Source of the DNA: Phenylobacterium sp.
Lineage (GTDB): Bacteria > Pseudomonadota > Alphaproteobacteria > Caulobacterales > Caulobacteraceae
Length of the DNA: 64,000 bases
Assembly (NCBI RefSeq): GCF_013822795.1
Contig: NZ_PNLB01000001.1
Coordinates: 300,673-364,672 of the forward strand
Direction of reading: 5' to 3'
Of this stretch, positions 23,496-32,361 are shown piece after piece. How positions within the stretch are numbered: the first letter of the stretch is position 1; each line of letters starts with the position of its first letter. Under the pieces are notes generated by a model. The model ran no database searches. It saw only the letters and a program-made list of their open reading frames with translations, and was not told where the DNA came from. A program made the position numbers and the translations under genes.

Positions 23496-24469
23496 ACCAT
23501 CCGATCTGGCTCATCGCGGGCCGCGAATTCCGCGCCTATGTGACCACCGCCAGCTTCTGGGTGGCGCTGGCGATCGGGCCGCTGTTCACGGTGGGCGGGA
23601 TGCTGGCGGCGGGCGCTCAGCGGCCAGCGCAGGAGCAGCTGGTGATCACCGCCGAGGCCGGCGCGGCCTGGGAGGCGCGCTTCAGCGAGGCCTTCCCGCT
23701 GTCGCCCGCCGGCCGAGCCCGGATGCTCGAAGTTCTTCGCGGCGAGGGCCTGGCGGTGCAGGCCGCCCCGCCGCCGCAGCCGCGCGACCCGGAGAGCTTC
23801 TCACGGTTCCTGCTGGTGACGCTGCTTTGGGTGACGCTGGTCGGTTCGCTGGGGATGCTGCTGCAGGCGGTGGTGCGTGAGCGCGCCAATCGGGCGCTGG
23901 AGACCCTGCTGTCGGCGGCCCGGCCGCTGGATGTGGTGTTGGGCAAGGTCTTGGGCGTCGGGTCAGTCTCGGTGCTGGTGGTCGGAACCTGGCTGGCGGC
24001 GCCGGCCTCCGCGGCGCTGCTGGCGCCGGGGCCGGCCCTGGGCGCGCTGGCGGGGTTCGCCGATCCGTTGGCGCTGGCGCGCGCGGCGGTGATCTATCTG
24101 CTGGCGTTCGGCTTCTACGGCTTCCTCACTGTCGCCGCGGGCGTGATGGCGCGTGACAGTGCTGACGCTCAGAATCTGGCCCGGCCGATGTTCGCGGTGC
24201 TGCTGGTGGCGTTCTTCACGACCATGGCCGCGGCGACCGGCGCGGCCGACAAGATGTCGTGGCTGACGTTCCTGCCGCCGTTCACGCCCTTCATGCTGCT
24301 GGTGCGACCCGCGCCGCTGGCGGTCGAGGTCGTGGCGATCGCCGAGCTGGCGGTCGCGACCGTGCTGGCCGGGTGGTGCGCCAGTGAAATGCTGCGTAGA
24401 GGCGTCTCGCCGCCGCGTTTTCGTTGGCCGCGTCTGGGGCGGCCGAAGACCTCCGTGCGCGATTACTGA
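23492..24469 (+). CDS. ABC transporter permease (NatB/ABC-2 type)
   Basis: 325 residues. One N-terminal span (FWVALAIGPLFTVGGML), a periplasmic domain of about 100 residues, then five to six spans. NatB/ABC-2 hallmarks are VVRERANRALETLLSAARPLDVVLGKVLG (the conserved E.L.SS.V.P...L.GK..G) and LTFLPPFTPFMLLVR. Partner of the preceding ATPase. Together they separate the two tad blocks; a role in the pilus is not indicated. Confidence 0.9.
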   Translation: MNHPIWLIAGREFRAYVTTASFWVALAIGPLFTVGGMLAAGAQRPAQEQLVITAEAGAAWEARFSEAFPLSPAGRARMLEVLRGEGLAVQAAPPPQPRDPESFSRFLLVTLLWVTLVGSLGMLLQAVVRERANRALETLLSAARPLDVVLGKVLGVGSVSVLVVGTWLAAPASAALLAPGPALGALAGFADPLALARAAVIYLLAFGFYGFLTVAAGVMARDSADAQNLARPMFAVLLVAFFTTMAAATGAADKMSWLTFLPPFTPFMLLVRPAPLAVEVVAIAELAVATVLAGWCASEMLRRGVSPPRFRWPRLGRPKTSVRDY

Positions 24470-24858
24470 ATTTACGTACCTCTCTCCAGGTTGTGAGGGA
24501 GGCGATCCTTAAAGACATCGCAAAGTTGAGGTCTTCGCGTGGCGGGTGGGGCGCCCGGGGCGCGGGTGCACCTGCGCGGGGAAAAGGCCGGGGCGAGTTC
24601 GCCTGGTCGGTGCGCCGGTCCGAAAATTCTAACATTTAATAACATTAGATTGCGGACTAGAAGTTGTGCGATGCGAGCAATTATTAAGTAATGAATTCTT
24701 AAAAAACGCGCGCGTTAACCATGTATTTAGGTTTACAGCTCGTTAAGCCTGTGGATTAATTTGCCTCAGGTGGAAGCGACGGGGGTCCCCAAACTTCAAC
24801 CAATTCCCGCCGTAGCCATGGTGGCGCGGCCTGTCGTCCTATGAGTGGGAGGCTAAAC
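24470..24858. promoter_or_regulatory. 389-base non-coding region upstream of the flp pilin gene
   Basis: AT-rich over about 24620-24760 in an otherwise very GC-rich window, with TTAA at about 24634, 24694, 24701, 24715, 24743 and 24756. It is the likely promoter region for the flp-cpa operon. I see no credible ORF or RNA gene in it and no sigma-54 TGGC-N7-TTGC pair. Confidence 0.6.
24715..24729 (+). promoter_or_regulatory. candidate CtrA-binding site (TTAACCAT half-site, TTAA-N7-TTTA)
   Basis: TTAACCATGTATTTA contains the TTAACCAT half-site and a second, one-mismatch half at N7 spacing (consensus TTAA-N7-TTAA). Established: in Caulobacter crescentus CtrA activates pilA transcription. The site lies 129 bases before the pilin start. 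Binding is inferred. Confidence 0.5.
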
Positions 24859-25032
24859 ATGTCCAAGTTTTTCGCGTTCCTCAAAGACGAGTCCGGCGCC
24901 TCGGCTGCCGAGTATGTTCTGATCCTGGCCATCGTCGGCACCGGAATCGCCGGCGCCGCGCTTGGCCTCGGCAGCGCGATCACGACCGCGCTCGGCAATG
25001 CGACCACGCAGATCACGAATCCGACCCCCTAA
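24859..25032 (+). CDS. Flp/PilA family major pilin precursor
   Basis: 57 residues. MSKFFAFLKDESGASAAEYVLILAIVGTG: a short charged leader, cleavage expected after Gly13, then mature A-S-A-A-E-Y with Glu at +5 and Tyr at +6, the Flp signature, and one hydrophobic helix. Comparable in length to Caulobacter PilA. ATG 24859 has GGGAGG (24847-24852) six bases upstream, a strong site that suits an abundant protein. Followed by a strong hairpin before cpaB. Confidence 0.95.
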   Translation: MSKFFAFLKDESGASAAEYVLILAIVGTGIAGAALGLGSAITTALGNATTQITNPTP

Positions 25033-25045
25033 GGCGCGGACTCGA

Positions 25046-25080
25046 GTAGCGCGCCGTTTCTGTGACAGGCGGCGCGCTAC
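25046..25080 (+). terminator. strong hairpin between flp and cpaB
   Basis: Perfect 11-base inverted repeat GTAGCGCGCCG (25046-25056) and CGGCGCGCTAC (25070-25080) with a 13-base loop, 14 bases after the pilin stop. No T-run follows. It could be a partial terminator or a 3' stabilising structure that gives more pilin than assembly-protein mRNA. Confidence 0.6.
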
Positions 25081-25161
25081 AGGAGCCGTTCTCCAAGAGA
25101 TATGCGCGGCGCTCGCTGAGCCCGCACCACGGATAGAGCAGCTATCTACGGAAGGCCGCCG

Positions 25162-26004
25162 ATGTCTTTGCGTACGCTTGCCTCATTCGCGCTCGCAATC
25201 CTGCTTGGATTGATCGCCGTGCTTGTGGTCCGGGGGGTGATGACCTCCCAGAGGCCGGCGGCCGCCCAGATGGCGGCGATGACGCCGGTCGTGGTGGCGA
25301 TGATGCCGATCGAACGCGGCGTCGAGCTGAAGCCCGCCATGCTCAAGACCGTCAACTATCCGAGCGATGCTGTGCCCGCCGGGTCGTTCCGGTCAGCCGA
25401 TCTGCTGGTCGGCAAGGATACGCCGGCGCGGATCACCGTCCGCTCGATGATCGCCAACGAGCCGGTGCTGGCAGCCAAGCTGAGCGGCGGCGACGGCAAG
25501 ACCAACCTGTCAGGCACGCTGACGCCGGGAATGCGCGCGGTGAGCGTGCGCTCCACCGACGTGACCGGGGTCGGCGGCTTTGTGCTGCCCGGCGATCACG
25601 TCGACATCCTGCTGACCCGCACGGTCAGCAGGGGCGAGAGCGAAACCACGATCACCCAGGTGCTGGCGGAGAACAGCCTGGTGCTGGGGGTCGACCAGAT
25701 GAGCGACCAGGACGCCGACAAGCCGCAGGTGGCCAAGGCCGTGACCATCGAGGTTACGCCCGACCAGGCCCAAGCGGTCTCGCTCGGCCTATCGGTCGGC
25801 GAGGTGAGCCTGTCGCTGCGCCAGTCGGCGGACGTGGCGGCCTTGACCAAGAAGGTGACGAGCGTCGCCGACCTGGCCGGGCCCGGCGCGCGCAAGCCCG
25901 CGCCGGTGAAACGCGCGCCGGTCCGGCGGAGCGATGCAGGCATGACCGAGGTGCGCGTGACGCGCGGGGTCGAGACCGCCGGATACTCGGTCAGAGCCTT
26001 CTGA
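25162..26004 (+). CDS. cpaB: Flp pilus assembly protein CpaB (RcpC)
   Basis: 280 residues. N-terminal membrane anchor (LASFALAILLGLIAVLVVRGVM), an SAF-like domain (VVAMMPIERGVELKPAMLKTVNYPSDAVPAGSF, read in parts), then the RcpC domain with GMRAVSVRSTDVTGVGGFVLPGDHVDILLTR and a late VTPDQAQAVSLGLSVGEVSLSLR. Periplasmic partner of the CpaC secretin. ATG 25162. First assembly gene after the pilin. Confidence 0.95.
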   Translation: MSLRTLASFALAILLGLIAVLVVRGVMTSQRPAAAQMAAMTPVVVAMMPIERGVELKPAMLKTVNYPSDAVPAGSFRSADLLVGKDTPARITVRSMIANEPVLAAKLSGGDGKTNLSGTLTPGMRAVSVRSTDVTGVGGFVLPGDHVDILLTRTVSRGESETTITQVLAENSLVLGVDQMSDQDADKPQVAKAVTIEVTPDQAQAVSLGLSVGEVSLSLRQSADVAALTKKVTSVADLAGPGARKPAPVKRAPVRRSDAGMTEVRVTRGVETAGYSVRAF

Positions 26005-26054
26005 CGGGCCGGTTCGGAATTCCCAGCCGCAGAGCGGCGCGAGGGGGGACGAAG

Positions 26055-27509
26055 ATGAGAACCAACGCAAGACGACTGGCCGCTGGGCTGATGGCGGCGA
26101 GCATGGCCCTGGCTATCGCACCGAGCGCCTGGGCCCAGGGCACGGGCGCCTTCGACCCGGCGAGCGCCGTCGAGGTCGAGGTGCCGGCCGGCAAGTCGCA
26201 GGTGATCGAACTGCCGGGAACCTATGTCGACGTCATGGTCGCCAATCCGGAAATCGCCGACGTGCTGCCGCTGAGCAACCGGTCGATCTATGTGGTCGGC
26301 AAGAAGGCCGGGGCCACCGGCCTGACCGTCTACGGTCCCGGCAAGCGGCTGATCTCGGCGGCCAATATCGTGGTGTCGGCCGATATCGATGGCCTGAAGC
26401 GGCGGCTGCACGAGCTGTTGCCCAACGAGCGCGACATCGGCGTGCGCCCGGCCAACCAGTCGGTGGTGCTGTCGGGCACGGTCAGCAGCCCGGCGGCGCT
26501 CGGCCAAGCGGTCGCCCTGGCCGAGACCTACGCCCCGACCAAGGTGGTCAACATGCTGGGTGTCGAGGGCACCCAGCAGATTATGCTGTCGGTCCGCTTC
26601 GTCGAGATGAACCGCGCCACCGCCAAGGGGCTGAAGGTCAACGTCAACCGGAGCGACTGGGACCCGGCCAAGGGCCCGCCCAGCGGCGCGAGCCGCTCGG
26701 GCGATGATCCGTTCATGGCGGTGTTCACCGGCGATACGATCGTCAAGAACGGCGGTCTGCTGATCGACAGCTTCGGGGCGGTGGCCGCGCTCTACAACGG
26801 CAATCTCGAGATCCTGCTCGACGCCCTGGAGACCCGCGGCCTGACCAAGACCCTGGCCGAGCCGAATTTGGTGGCGATGTCGGGCGACACCGCCAGCTTC
26901 CTGGCCGGCGGCGAGTTCCCCATTCCGGTGGCGCAATCGAGCGCCGCTGGCGATCTTGCCCCGACCATCACCGTCGAGTTCAAGCAGTTCGGGGTGTCGC
27001 TGGCCTTCACGCCGACCCTGCTGCAGGACGGGTTGATCAACCTGATCGTCAACCCTGAGGTGTCGAGCATCGACCCGACGGTGTCGGTCGAGATGGGGCT
27101 GATCAAGATCCCCGGCATCAAGGTGCGCCGCGCCAAGACCACGGTCGAGCTGCGCGACGGCGAGTCCTTCATGGTCGCCGGGCTGCTGAAGGAAGACTAC
27201 GAGAACCAGCTGCGCCAGTTTCCGTTCGTCGGCGACATGCCGGTGCTGGGGGCGTTGTTCCGGTCGAACGGCTACAAGCGCGAAGAGACCGAGCTGGTCA
27301 TCGTCGTGACGCCGCATCTGGTCACGCCGCGCAAAGGCAGGATCGCCGGCCCCGGCGACAACTTTGTCCCGCCCTCTGACTTCGAGCTGTTCCTGTTCGG
27401 CGCCTCGCAGGCGGCGGGGCCGTGGATGCGCCCCGAGGACCGCGCCCTGATGAGCGCAGATCCGGCCCGCGGCGGCATCGAAGGACCGCACGGCCATGTC
27501 CTCTATTAG
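26055..27509 (+). CDS. cpaC: Flp pilus outer-membrane secretin CpaC (RcpA)
   Basis: 484 residues. Signal peptide ending PSAWA, an N-terminal pilus-formation domain (VPAGKSQVIELPGTYVDVMVANPEIADV in parts), a BON-like segment (VVLSGTVSSPAALGQAVALAETYAP), then the secretin core (EPNLVAMSGDTASFLAGGEFPIPV, VEFKQFGVSLAFTPTLL, TVELRDGESFMVAGLL, FPFVGDMPVLGALFRS, ELVIVVTPHLV). Forms the outer-membrane pore for the pilus. It precedes the short cpaD-like gene. Confidence 0.95.
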   Translation: MRTNARRLAAGLMAASMALAIAPSAWAQGTGAFDPASAVEVEVPAGKSQVIELPGTYVDVMVANPEIADVLPLSNRSIYVVGKKAGATGLTVYGPGKRLISAANIVVSADIDGLKRRLHELLPNERDIGVRPANQSVVLSGTVSSPAALGQAVALAETYAPTKVVNMLGVEGTQQIMLSVRFVEMNRATAKGLKVNVNRSDWDPAKGPPSGASRSGDDPFMAVFTGDTIVKNGGLLIDSFGAVAALYNGNLEILLDALETRGLTKTLAEPNLVAMSGDTASFLAGGEFPIPVAQSSAAGDLAPTITVEFKQFGVSLAFTPTLLQDGLINLIVNPEVSSIDPTVSVEMGLIKIPGIKVRRAKTTVELRDGESFMVAGLLKEDYENQLRQFPFVGDMPVLGALFRSNGYKREETELVIVVTPHLVTPRKGRIAGPGDNFVPPSDFELFLFGASQAAGPWMRPEDRALMSADPARGGIEGPHGHVLY

Positions 27510-27519
27510 GAGCGCCCCG

Positions 27520-27807
27520 ATGCGCGCACGTCAGATCTTCGTTCTCGCGATCCTGGCCGCCGGCCTGGCGGGCTGCGTCCAGACCCAGCCGCACCTGGGC
27601 GGCGACTTCGGTTACGCGATCCGCGCCGCCGCGGTCGCGCAGATCGCCAACCCGAACGCCGTCTACACCGGTGATCCTGCGCCTGGTTCGGACGGCTCTC
27701 GTGTCGCCCTGGCGCAGGAGCGCTATCGCACCGGCAAGGTCATCGAGCCGGTCGCCGCCGCCTCTTCGATCAGCTCCGCCTCGTCGATCGGCATGGAGGC
27801 CAAGTAG
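27520..27807 (+). CDS. short CpaD-like pilus lipoprotein (C-terminal domain only)
   Basis: 95 residues. Leader ending ILAAGLAGC (lipobox). The remainder, GGDFGYAIRAAAVAQIANPNAVYT then GSRVALAQERYRTGKVIEP, lines up with the C-terminal end of CpaD proteins (FGCA..ANLAAMVA.P.DL, then R...V...YR.G), which are normally around 200 residues or more. The N-terminal half of CpaD is missing. ATG 27520 has TAGGAG seven bases upstream; no remnant of the missing half is visible between cpaC and this gene. Its place between cpaC and cpaE supports the call. Confidence 0.7.
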   Translation: MRARQIFVLAILAAGLAGCVQTQPHLGGDFGYAIRAAAVAQIANPNAVYTGDPAPGSDGSRVALAQERYRTGKVIEPVAAASSISSASSIGMEAK

Positions 27808-27845
27808 GGGACGTTTCGGGGGGACCGCGGACGGATCTGAAGCAG

Positions 27846-29066
27846 ATGGTGGACATGCCAAAGATGTTTCGAGGTTTCGGTGCGTCGGGAGGCGACCGCG
27901 TAGAGCCCGCCGTCCGCGGCCGCCGCGTGGGCGTGGCCGACGGCGCCATCGGCGGCGCCGAGCGCTTCGCCTCGATCGCTGCGCAGTTCCCGCACGTCGC
28001 CTTCGAACCGTTGCCTGGCGATTGGCCGCAGCCGCCGGCCGGGCTCGACGTGCTGGTGGTCAGCTTGGAAGGCGGTTCGATGGAAGCGGTCGAGGCCGGC
28101 ATGCGCCGGTTGTCGGCGACGGCGCCGCAGACCAGCGTGGTCGTGGCGCTGCACGACGCCGACGTCACCACCACGCGGCGGCTGGTGCGGGCTGGCGCGG
28201 CCGACGTCCTGACCTATCCGCTCAGCGAGCCGGCGCTGGCGCTCAGCCTGGAACGGCTGCTGGCGCCGCGTGCGCCCGCGGCGGCGCAAGACCGGCCCAA
28301 GGGCGAGGTCGTGGCCTTTCTGAAAGCCGGCGGCGGAGTTGGAGCGACATCGCTGGCGGTGCAGGTCGCCGCCGCCGTGGCGGCGCGCGGGTCGGTCGAG
28401 GTCTGCCTGGCGGACCTGGATCTGCAGTTCGGGGCCGCGGCGCTCTATTTCGACCTGCCCGAGGCGATCACCCTGGCGGACTGCATGAGCTCGGGCGCGA
28501 ACCTTTCCGAGACGCCATTCGCCACCGCCCTGGCTGGGCACAGCTCCGGCGCGCGGGTGCTGGCCGCGCCGCGCGAGATGGTCGCCCTCGAGATGCTGAC
28601 CCCCGAGCACGTCGAAGCGCTGTTGGACGGGCTGCGTCGCGACTTCGGACTGGTGCTGGTGGACCTTCCCGCGGCGTGGACGGCGTGGACCAATCAGGTG
28701 CTGCACCAGGCCGACCGCATCGTGCTGGTCACCGAGATGAGCGTGCCGCACGTCCAGCTGGTCAAGCGCCAGCTGCGGGTGCTCACCGCCCAGGGGCTGG
28801 AAGGCCGGCCGCTGACCCTGGTCTGCAACGGCCTGACCAGCGACCAGACCGGGCTGGTCTCGGTCAAGGCCGCCGAGCGCGCCATCGGGCGTGAGTTCGA
28901 CGTCATCATCCCCGAGGACAGCAAGACGATGACGGCGGCCATCAACGAGGGCGTCGAGCTGTCGGCGGTGCGCAAGGGCACCAAGCTGGAAAAGGCCGTC
29001 GGCGAGCTGGCCGGCAAACTGGCTGCGCTGGCGCCGCCGGCCGCCAGCAATTGGCTGAGAGGGTGA
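27846..29066 (+). CDS. cpaE: Flp pilus localisation ATPase CpaE (TadZ)
   Basis: 406 residues. N-terminal receiver-like domain (LDVLVVSLEGGSMEAV, VVALHDADVTTTRRLVRAGAADVLTYPLS) without an obvious phospho-acceptor arrangement, then a ParA/MinD-like ATPase with the deviant P-loop FLKAGGGVGATSLAVQ (about residue 158), DLDLQFGAAALYFD and LVLVDLPAAW. CpaE/TadZ places the pilus machine at the pole. A second in-frame ATG (27855) is possible. Confidence 0.93.
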   Translation: MVDMPKMFRGFGASGGDRVEPAVRGRRVGVADGAIGGAERFASIAAQFPHVAFEPLPGDWPQPPAGLDVLVVSLEGGSMEAVEAGMRRLSATAPQTSVVVALHDADVTTTRRLVRAGAADVLTYPLSEPALALSLERLLAPRAPAAAQDRPKGEVVAFLKAGGGVGATSLAVQVAAAVAARGSVEVCLADLDLQFGAAALYFDLPEAITLADCMSSGANLSETPFATALAGHSSGARVLAAPREMVALEMLTPEHVEALLDGLRRDFGLVLVDLPAAWTAWTNQVLHQADRIVLVTEMSVPHVQLVKRQLRVLTAQGLEGRPLTLVCNGLTSDQTGLVSVKAAERAIGREFDVIIPEDSKTMTAAINEGVELSAVRKGTKLEKAVGELAGKLAALAPPAASNWLRG

Positions 29067-29070
29067 TCGG

Positions 29071-30411
29071 ATGCTTTGGAAGCCCGCCGCATCTAATGAG
29101 ACCGCCGCGCCGATCGGTGCTCCGCAGCCGACGCCGATCGAGGGCGCGACGGCGCTCAAGGTCCGGATCCACCAGCGGCTGCTCGAGCTGCTGAACCTCA
29201 GCCTGCTGGATAAGACGCCGCGCGAAAGCCTGCGCCTGGAGATCCGCGGGGCGGTCAGCTCGCTGCTGGCCGACGAGAAGCGGATCTTGAATCTCAGCCA
29301 GACCGACCAACTGATCGAGGACGTGCTGGACGAGCTGCTGGGCCTGGGCCCGCTGGAGCCGCTGCTCAAGGACGAGAGCGTCAGCGACATCCTGATCAAC
29401 ACCCACAACACCGTCTATGTGGAGCGCTTCGGGCGGCTGGAGCCGACCGACGTCCGGTTCCAGGACACTCGCCACTTGGTGCGGATCATCAACAAGATCG
29501 TCGCGGCGGTCGGGCGGCGGGTCGATGAATCCCAGCCGATGGTCGACGCGCGGCTGGCCGACGGCAGCCGGGTCAACGCGATCATCCCGCCGCTGGCGGT
29601 GGACGGCCCGCTGGTGTCGATCCGCAAGTTCGCCAAGACGCCGATCCATGTCGACCGGCTGATCGAGCTAGGCAGCATCTCCGCCGATATGGCCGGGCTG
29701 CTGCGGGCCGTCGTGCAGTCGCATCGCAACGTGCTGATCTCGGGCGGCACCGGCTCTGGCAAGACCACGCTGCTGAACGCGTTGTCGGCGTTCATCGCCC
29801 ACGAGGAGCGGATCGTCACCATTGAGGACTCGGCCGAACTGCAGCTGCAGCAGCCGCATGTCGGGCGCCTGGAGACGCGGCCGGCCAACATCGAGGGCCG
29901 GGGCGAGATCACCCAGCGCGACCTGGTGCGCAACGCGCTGCGGATGCGGCCTGACCGGATCATCGTTGGCGAAGTGCGGGCTGGCGAGGCCTTCGACATG
30001 TTGCAGGCGATGAACACCGGCCACGACGGGTCGATGACTACGGTCCACGCCAACACCCCGCGCGATGCGCTTTCGCGCATCGAGCAGATGATCGGCATGG
30101 CTGGACTGGAGCTGTCGCCGCGCTCGGTCCGCCAACAGATCGCCTCGGCCATCAACGTGGTGATTCAGGCCGAGCGCATGGACGACGGCCGTCGGCGGGT
30201 GGTCTCGATCAGCGAAGTCGTCGGCATGGAAGAGGACGTGATCTCGCTGCAGGAGATCTTCCGCTTCCGCCGCCAAGGCCGTGCCGCTGCGGGCGGCGTC
30301 GCCGGGGAGTTCGAAACCACCGGCGTGCGGCCTCGCTTCGTCGACGTGCTGACTGCGCGCGGGGTCGAGCTCCCGCCCATCCAGTTCGCGGCAGGGAGGC
30401 GGTCGGTCTAG
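29071..30411 (+). CDS. cpaF: Flp pilus assembly ATPase CpaF (TadA)
   Basis: 446 residues. VirB11/TadA-type secretion ATPase: N-terminal helical part, DESVSDILINTHNTVYVERFG, Walker A ISGGTGSGKTTLLNAL (about 227-242), VTIEDSAELQL (Walker-B-like/Asp box), and RMRPDRIIVGEVRAGEAFDMLQAMNTGHDGSMTTVHAN in parts (Arg finger, His box). Powers pilus extension and possibly retraction. Starts four bases after cpaE. Confidence 0.96.
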   Translation: MLWKPAASNETAAPIGAPQPTPIEGATALKVRIHQRLLELLNLSLLDKTPRESLRLEIRGAVSSLLADEKRILNLSQTDQLIEDVLDELLGLGPLEPLLKDESVSDILINTHNTVYVERFGRLEPTDVRFQDTRHLVRIINKIVAAVGRRVDESQPMVDARLADGSRVNAIIPPLAVDGPLVSIRKFAKTPIHVDRLIELGSISADMAGLLRAVVQSHRNVLISGGTGSGKTTLLNALSAFIAHEERIVTIEDSAELQLQQPHVGRLETRPANIEGRGEITQRDLVRNALRMRPDRIIVGEVRAGEAFDMLQAMNTGHDGSMTTVHANTPRDALSRIEQMIGMAGLELSPRSVRQQIASAINVVIQAERMDDGRRRVVSISEVVGMEEDVISLQEIFRFRRQGRAAAGGVAGEFETTGVRPRFVDVLTARGVELPPIQFAAGRRSV

Positions 30412-30414
30412 GCG

Positions 30415-31398
30415 ATGATGAACCCGATCATCTACGTTCTGGCGTTCGTCGCCGTGGTGGTGCTGGTCCAGGCGCTGGCGCGCGTGATCTTCCTGGCCGG
30501 CGACCGCAATAAGCGGGTCAATCGCCGGCTGACGATGCTGGAATCCGGCATGAGCCGGGACGAGATCTTCAGTACGCTGGTGCGCAAGCCGGCTGGCGCC
30601 CGCAGCTTCGGCTGGATCTCGCAGGCCTACGATGGGATCGAGCGCTATCTGCGCCAGGCCGGGCTTTTGATGTCGCCGGCGCGGCTGGTGGCGATCACCG
30701 CCGGGATCGCGGCGGCGCTATGGTTGGTGGGACTGAGCGCGGCGACCTCCGGCAAGGGGTCGAGCCTGCTGGTCAGCGGCGCGATCTCGATGGCCGGCGC
30801 CTGCGTCCTGGCTGTGCTGGGGGTGGCCCTGTGGGTCCGCCGCCTACGCGCGCAGCGGATCAAGAAGATCGAGGAGCAGTTGCCGGCGGCGCTCGACGTC
30901 GTCAACCGCGCGGTGCGGGCCGGACATCCAGTGATCTCGGCCGTGCAGCTGGCCGCCGACGAGATGGGCGATCCGGTCGGCTCGGAGTTCGGGCTGATCG
31001 TGGACGAGACGACTTACGGCGTCGACTTTAAGGAGGCGCTGGCCAATTTCGCCCGGCGCACCGGGGCGCCGGCAGGCCACTTCTTTGCGGTCAGCGTCGC
31101 CATCCAGTCGGAGACCGGCGGCAATCTCGCCGAGATCCTGGAGGGGCTGGCGAGCGTCATTCGCGGCCGCCACTCGCTGGGCAAGCGGGTGCGGTCGCTG
31201 GCGAGCGAGGGCCGCGCCTCTGCGGTGCTGCTGAGCGTACTGCCGGTGCTGCTGATCGGCGTGCAGCTCGTCATGCGGCCAACCGTCTACTCCGACAAGT
31301 TCTCCGACCCGATCTTCTGGCCCGTCGTGCTGCTGACGGCGGTCATGTACCTGATCGGCTGGGCGATGGTGCATCGCATCATCAACTTCAAATACTGA
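30415..31398 (+). CDS. tadB: Tad pilus inner-membrane platform protein TadB
   Basis: 327 residues. N-terminal span, two central spans, and a T2SS-F domain (IEEQLPAALDVVNRAVRAGHPVISAVQLAADEM; FFAVSVAIQSETGGNLAEILEGLASVIRGRHSL, in parts) with a C-terminal span pair. ATG 30415 (a second at 30418) follows the cpaF stop by three bases. Partners TadC in the platform. Confidence 0.94.
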   Translation: MMNPIIYVLAFVAVVVLVQALARVIFLAGDRNKRVNRRLTMLESGMSRDEIFSTLVRKPAGARSFGWISQAYDGIERYLRQAGLLMSPARLVAITAGIAAALWLVGLSAATSGKGSSLLVSGAISMAGACVLAVLGVALWVRRLRAQRIKKIEEQLPAALDVVNRAVRAGHPVISAVQLAADEMGDPVGSEFGLIVDETTYGVDFKEALANFARRTGAPAGHFFAVSVAIQSETGGNLAEILEGLASVIRGRHSLGKRVRSLASEGRASAVLLSVLPVLLIGVQLVMRPTVYSDKFSDPIFWPVVLLTAVMYLIGWAMVHRIINFKY

Positions 31399-31402
31399 GG
31401 CG

Positions 31403-32356
31403 ATGACGATGGCCCAGTGGTTCGATCTGGCGATCCAAGCCTTCACCTTCCTAGCGGTGTTCGCGGTGGTGAATCTGGCCCAGCGGGCCATCGGCTCGCA
31501 GCTGGCCGTACGTCGGCGGTTGGGCGGCGGCGACGTCAGCACGCCTCAGTTCGCCGAAGGCTCGGTGCTGCGGGACGAGAAGGTCCGCAACCCGATCCTG
31601 CTTTGGGTGCAGTCGGTGACCGCCAGCGGGGAGACCAAGGACACCCAGAAGCTGCGCACGGACCTGTCGCTGGCCGGGTTCGACCAGCCATCAGCGCCGA
31701 TCTGGTACGTGATCGTACGGTTCTCTTTGGCGATCGGCGGGCCGGTCCTGCTGATCGGCGGCCTGGCGCTGGCGGGGCGCCCGCTGACCGGCCTGGGCGC
31801 CTTCATCTTTCCGCTGGCGATCTGCGGACTGGGGCTGGTCGCGCCCAAGGCGGTGCTCGACAACCGCATCAACGCCCGCCGTGAACAGCTTGAGCACGAG
31901 TTTCCGGACGCCCTCGACCTGATGGTGGTCTGCGTTGAGGCCGGTCTGGGGTTGGAAGCAGCCTTCGTGCGCGTCGCCGCCGAGGTCACGGAGTCGCATC
32001 CGCGCATCGCCGACGAGTTCGGCCGCCTGGCCGACGAACTGGCCGCTGGGCGCGGGCGCGCCGAGGCCCTGCGCGCCCTGGCCGAGCGGCTGAATGTCGA
32101 CAGCATCCGCTCGTTCGTGGCGCTGCTGATCCAGACGGACCTGCTGGGGGTCAGCATCGGTCAGAGCCTGCGGACGTACTCGGCCGAGATGCGCGAGACC
32201 CGGTTCATGAAGGCCGAGGAGAAGGCCATGCGGATTCCCGTCTTGATGACCGTGCCGATCGTCGCCTGCTTCATGCCGGTGATCATGGTCGCGCTGCTGC
32301 TGCCGCCGATGATCGATGTGGTCCGCACGCTGCTGCCGGCCATGGCCGGGCGATAG
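31403..32356 (+). CDS. tadC: Tad pilus inner-membrane platform protein TadC
   Basis: 317 residues. Same T2SS-F fold as TadB: EHEFPDALDLMVVCVEAGLGLEAAFVRVAAEV and ALLIQTDLLGVSIGQSLRTYSAEMRETRFMKAEEKAMRIPVLMT (in parts), C-terminal span with LLPPMIDVVRTLLPA. An alternative ATG at 31409 has a better-spaced GAGG. Four bases after tadB. Confidence 0.94.
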   Translation: MTMAQWFDLAIQAFTFLAVFAVVNLAQRAIGSQLAVRRRLGGGDVSTPQFAEGSVLRDEKVRNPILLWVQSVTASGETKDTQKLRTDLSLAGFDQPSAPIWYVIVRFSLAIGGPVLLIGGLALAGRPLTGLGAFIFPLAICGLGLVAPKAVLDNRINARREQLEHEFPDALDLMVVCVEAGLGLEAAFVRVAAEVTESHPRIADEFGRLADELAAGRGRAEALRALAERLNVDSIRSFVALLIQTDLLGVSIGQSLRTYSAEMRETRFMKAEEKAMRIPVLMTVPIVACFMPVIMVALLLPPMIDVVRTLLPAMAGR

Positions 32357-32361
32357 CTGAG

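Noticed and set aside
24634..24760. Other TTAA pairs upstream of flp as CtrA sites
   Set aside because: Gaps are 9, 11 or 12 bases rather than 7, so only the TTAACCAT-N7-type site was kept.
24780..24858. Possible sigma-54 promoter before flp (TGGC at about 24819)
   Set aside because: The -12 element TTGC is absent at the correct spacing.
25596..27497. 633-codon minus-strand open frame over cpaB-cpaC
   Set aside because: Antisense shadow of two conserved tad genes; no ribosome site or recognisable fold.
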